A stretch of DNA of 24,068 nucleotides, from NCBI GenBank assembly GCA_039029535.1, contig JBCCFW010000113.1, positions 1-24,068 of the forward strand, in the 5' to 3' direction. Made by a program: the position numbers and the translations under genes. The stretch is from JBCCFW01 sp039029535. GTDB lineage: Bacteria; Acidobacteriota; JBCCFW01. Below are positions 22,686-24,068 of the stretch, piece after piece; position 1 is the first letter of the stretch; every line of letters starts with the position of its first letter. Below the pieces are notes generated by a model. It was not told where the DNA came from. It saw nothing but the letters and a program-made list of their open reading frames with translations, and made no database searches.

Positions 22686-24068
22686 TCAGCCCTGCGCCCG
22701 GACCCCCATCCGGTCCTGGATCCACGTCGTCATCGCCTCCAGGGCCTCCGGGGCGAAGGTCTCCTCGATGACCGCGTACTCCTCCATGCCGCCGGTCGTG
22801 GCGTGCTGGAAGAGGTGGTTGAGGCCCGGGAGCTCACGGATGGTGATGTCGCGGTTGCCGCCGGCCCGCAGGGCCTTCTCGATCTCGGGCAGGTTCTGAT
22901 CGGGCAAGACCTGCACGTCCAGGCTCCCGTTCAAGGCCAGCACCGGGCAGCGGGTGCGACGGAGCGCCGGGCGGGGGTCGAGCTCGAGGAAGGTGCGGAA
23001 CCAGGGTGAGGTCACCGTGCCGACCTGGGCGTCGACCATCTCGTCGATCTGGTCGTCCGCCAGCCCCTGAACTTGCGTCTTGATGAGCGCGCGGATCTGC
23101 TTCCGAAGCTCGTCTTCGGGTACACCACGGGTGAGCGCGTCCATGACCTCGCGCTGGGCCGCCTGGCTCTTCTTGACGTCTGCCTCGTCCGCACCGCTCG
23201 CGCGCAAGATGGCCCCCACCTGCTCGTAGAGGATCTCGTCGCCCGGCACTCCCGTGCCCGCCAGCAGGACCGCGAAGGCCAGCTTGCGCTCCTTCTCCGC
23301 CACGAAGGGAGCGATGAGACCACCCTCGCTGTGGCCGATGACGCCGATGCGCTTGGAGTCGATCGTCTTGAGCGTGCGCAGGAACTTGATCGCGCCGCGC
23401 GCGTCGCCGACGAAATCGTGCGTGGTCGCCGCCGAGAAGTCACCCTGCGACTCACCCACGCCACGGTCGTCGCTGCGCAGCACCGCGATGCCACGACGGC
23501 TCAGGTGATCCGCGATGACGTGGAAGGGCTCGTGGCCCATGAGCGACTCGTTGCGGTCCTGAGGACCCGATCCCGTGATGAGCACCGCCGCCGGGAACGG
23601 CCCCTTCCCCTCCGGCACCGTCAGCGTTCCCGCCAGGCGCGTGCCGTCCTTCGGGTTCTTGTAGGTCACTTCCCACTGCTGGTACGGGAACGGACCCTCG
23701 GGCTTCTGCGGCCGGTTCGGACCCTCCGCCGCCTGCTTCGCTTCTTCACCCTGGAGCCGGCGGACCGAGCCCGCCATGGTCATCCCCGACTGCTCGAGCT
23801 TGCCGCTGCCCTCGTCACCGGTGAGCGCGTGCGAGAAGTCCGCACCCGCCTGGTCGATGCGGAAGGCGAGCTCCGAGTCCGTCCGCACGACGTCCGCGAG
23901 CTCCACGCCGATGGCACCCTGCGCCGGGATGTCGATGGTCCCCGTCCAGCCGTCCGCTCCCGGTTCGATGGTCACCGTGTAGTCGAGCGTGCCCGCGTCG
24001 CCCGGCAGCGTCACGCTCCCCGCCCACGACTCCTTGCCGCCCGACATGGACGCCGACGACGCCGACGA
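22686..24068 (-). CDS. Serine alpha/beta hydrolase with N-terminal beta domain, 5' end missing
   Basis: The frame is open to the right edge; an ATG at 24047 exists, but the reading continues upstream (SSASSAS), so the true start is probably outside. Residues about 1-100 from that ATG are a beta-rich domain (WAGSVTLPGDAGTLDYTVTIEP) common at the front of secreted Planctomycetes-type hydrolases. The catalytic part starts near residue 125: GSGPQDRNE as oxyanion region, DDRGVGES, nucleophile Ser in GHSEGG, a likely Asp in LNGSLDVQV and His in PGLNHLFQ. This matches the EstA/dienelactone-hydrolase-like branch (acyl or peptide hydrolase). GC-rich codon use marks it as chromosomal. Substrate unknown. 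Confidence 0.85.
   Translation of the reverse strand, partial: SSASSASMSGGKESWAGSVTLPGDAGTLDYTVTIEPGADGWTGTIDIPAQGAIGVELADVVRTDSELAFRIDQAGADFSHALTGDEGSGKLEQSGMTMAGSVRRLQGEEAKQAAEGPNRPQKPEGPFPYQQWEVTYKNPKDGTRLAGTLTVPEGKGPFPAAVLITGSGPQDRNESLMGHEPFHVIADHLSRRGIAVLRSDDRGVGESQGDFSAATTHDFVGDARGAIKFLRTLKTIDSKRIGVIGHSEGGLIAPFVAEKERKLAFAVLLAGTGVPGDEILYEQVGAILRASGADEADVKKSQAAQREVMDALTRGVPEDELRKQIRALIKTQVQGLADDQIDEMVDAQVGTVTSPWFRTFLELDPRPALRRTRCPVLALNGSLDVQVLPDQNLPEIEKALRAGGNRDITIRELPGLNHLFQHATTGGMEEYAVIEETFAPEALEAMTTWIQDRMGVRAQG

Overview
The window looks like chromosome from a high-GC, Gram-negative bacterium. Most of it has GC-rich third codon positions; one 60-base line counted by hand (10081-10140) has 45 G+C. 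An outer-membrane-type lipoprotein signal, a membrane-fusion protein of the DevB/HlyD type, a Gly-tailed RRM protein, NosF/DUF3526-type ABC exporters and PyrC of the E. coli type would fit Planctomycetota or a similar phylum. That placement is inference only; no phylogenetic marker is present.

Layout, left flank (1-16743, GC-rich, ordinary chromosome). The 3' part of yaaA is followed by a small RRM RNA-binding protein ending in a strong hairpin. Next is a four-gene, translationally coupled DevB-C-C-A-like ABC exporter operon whose ATPase carries a C-terminal cyclic-nucleotide-binding domain. It converges on a LysR regulator, which is divergent from a lipoprotein haloalkane-dehalogenase-like enzyme with a complete Asp/His/Glu triad. 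Then comes a signalling operon: a PDZ plus seven-TM membrane protein, a HAMP/HisKA_3 histidine kinase and a NarL/LiaR-type response regulator. It converges on a GyrI-like effector-binding protein. A three-gene NosF/DUF3526-type ABC exporter operon follows and converges on pyrC.

Island (about 17100-22457). Composition and codon use change sharply: 18121-18180 has 29/60 G+C, and CTA, GTA, ATA and AGA codons become common. The island abuts the 3' end of a tRNA-Leu(UAA) gene, a classical integration position. It carries two converging operons. The plus-strand operon encodes an SLC5/SSS-type symporter, a three-TM membrane protein and a short protein that I identify as a tRNA-dependent cyclodipeptide synthase (CDPS): it has GIS-x-x-N, Q-Y-x-x-x-E-L-P and R-Y-H with spacing like AlbC. 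The minus-strand operon encodes a class I SAM methyltransferase with an extra N-terminal domain and a PhyH-type Fe(II)/2-oxoglutarate dioxygenase with HxD...H...R. Taken together it reads as a compact candidate 2,5-diketopiperazine pathway: aminoacyl-tRNA-dependent scaffold synthesis, oxidation, methylation and transport. This is the part of the window most likely to be undescribed.

Right flank (22458-24068). The tRNA-Leu gene is followed by a UUCG-loop terminator belonging to a GC-rich secreted-type serine alpha/beta hydrolase that runs off the right edge.
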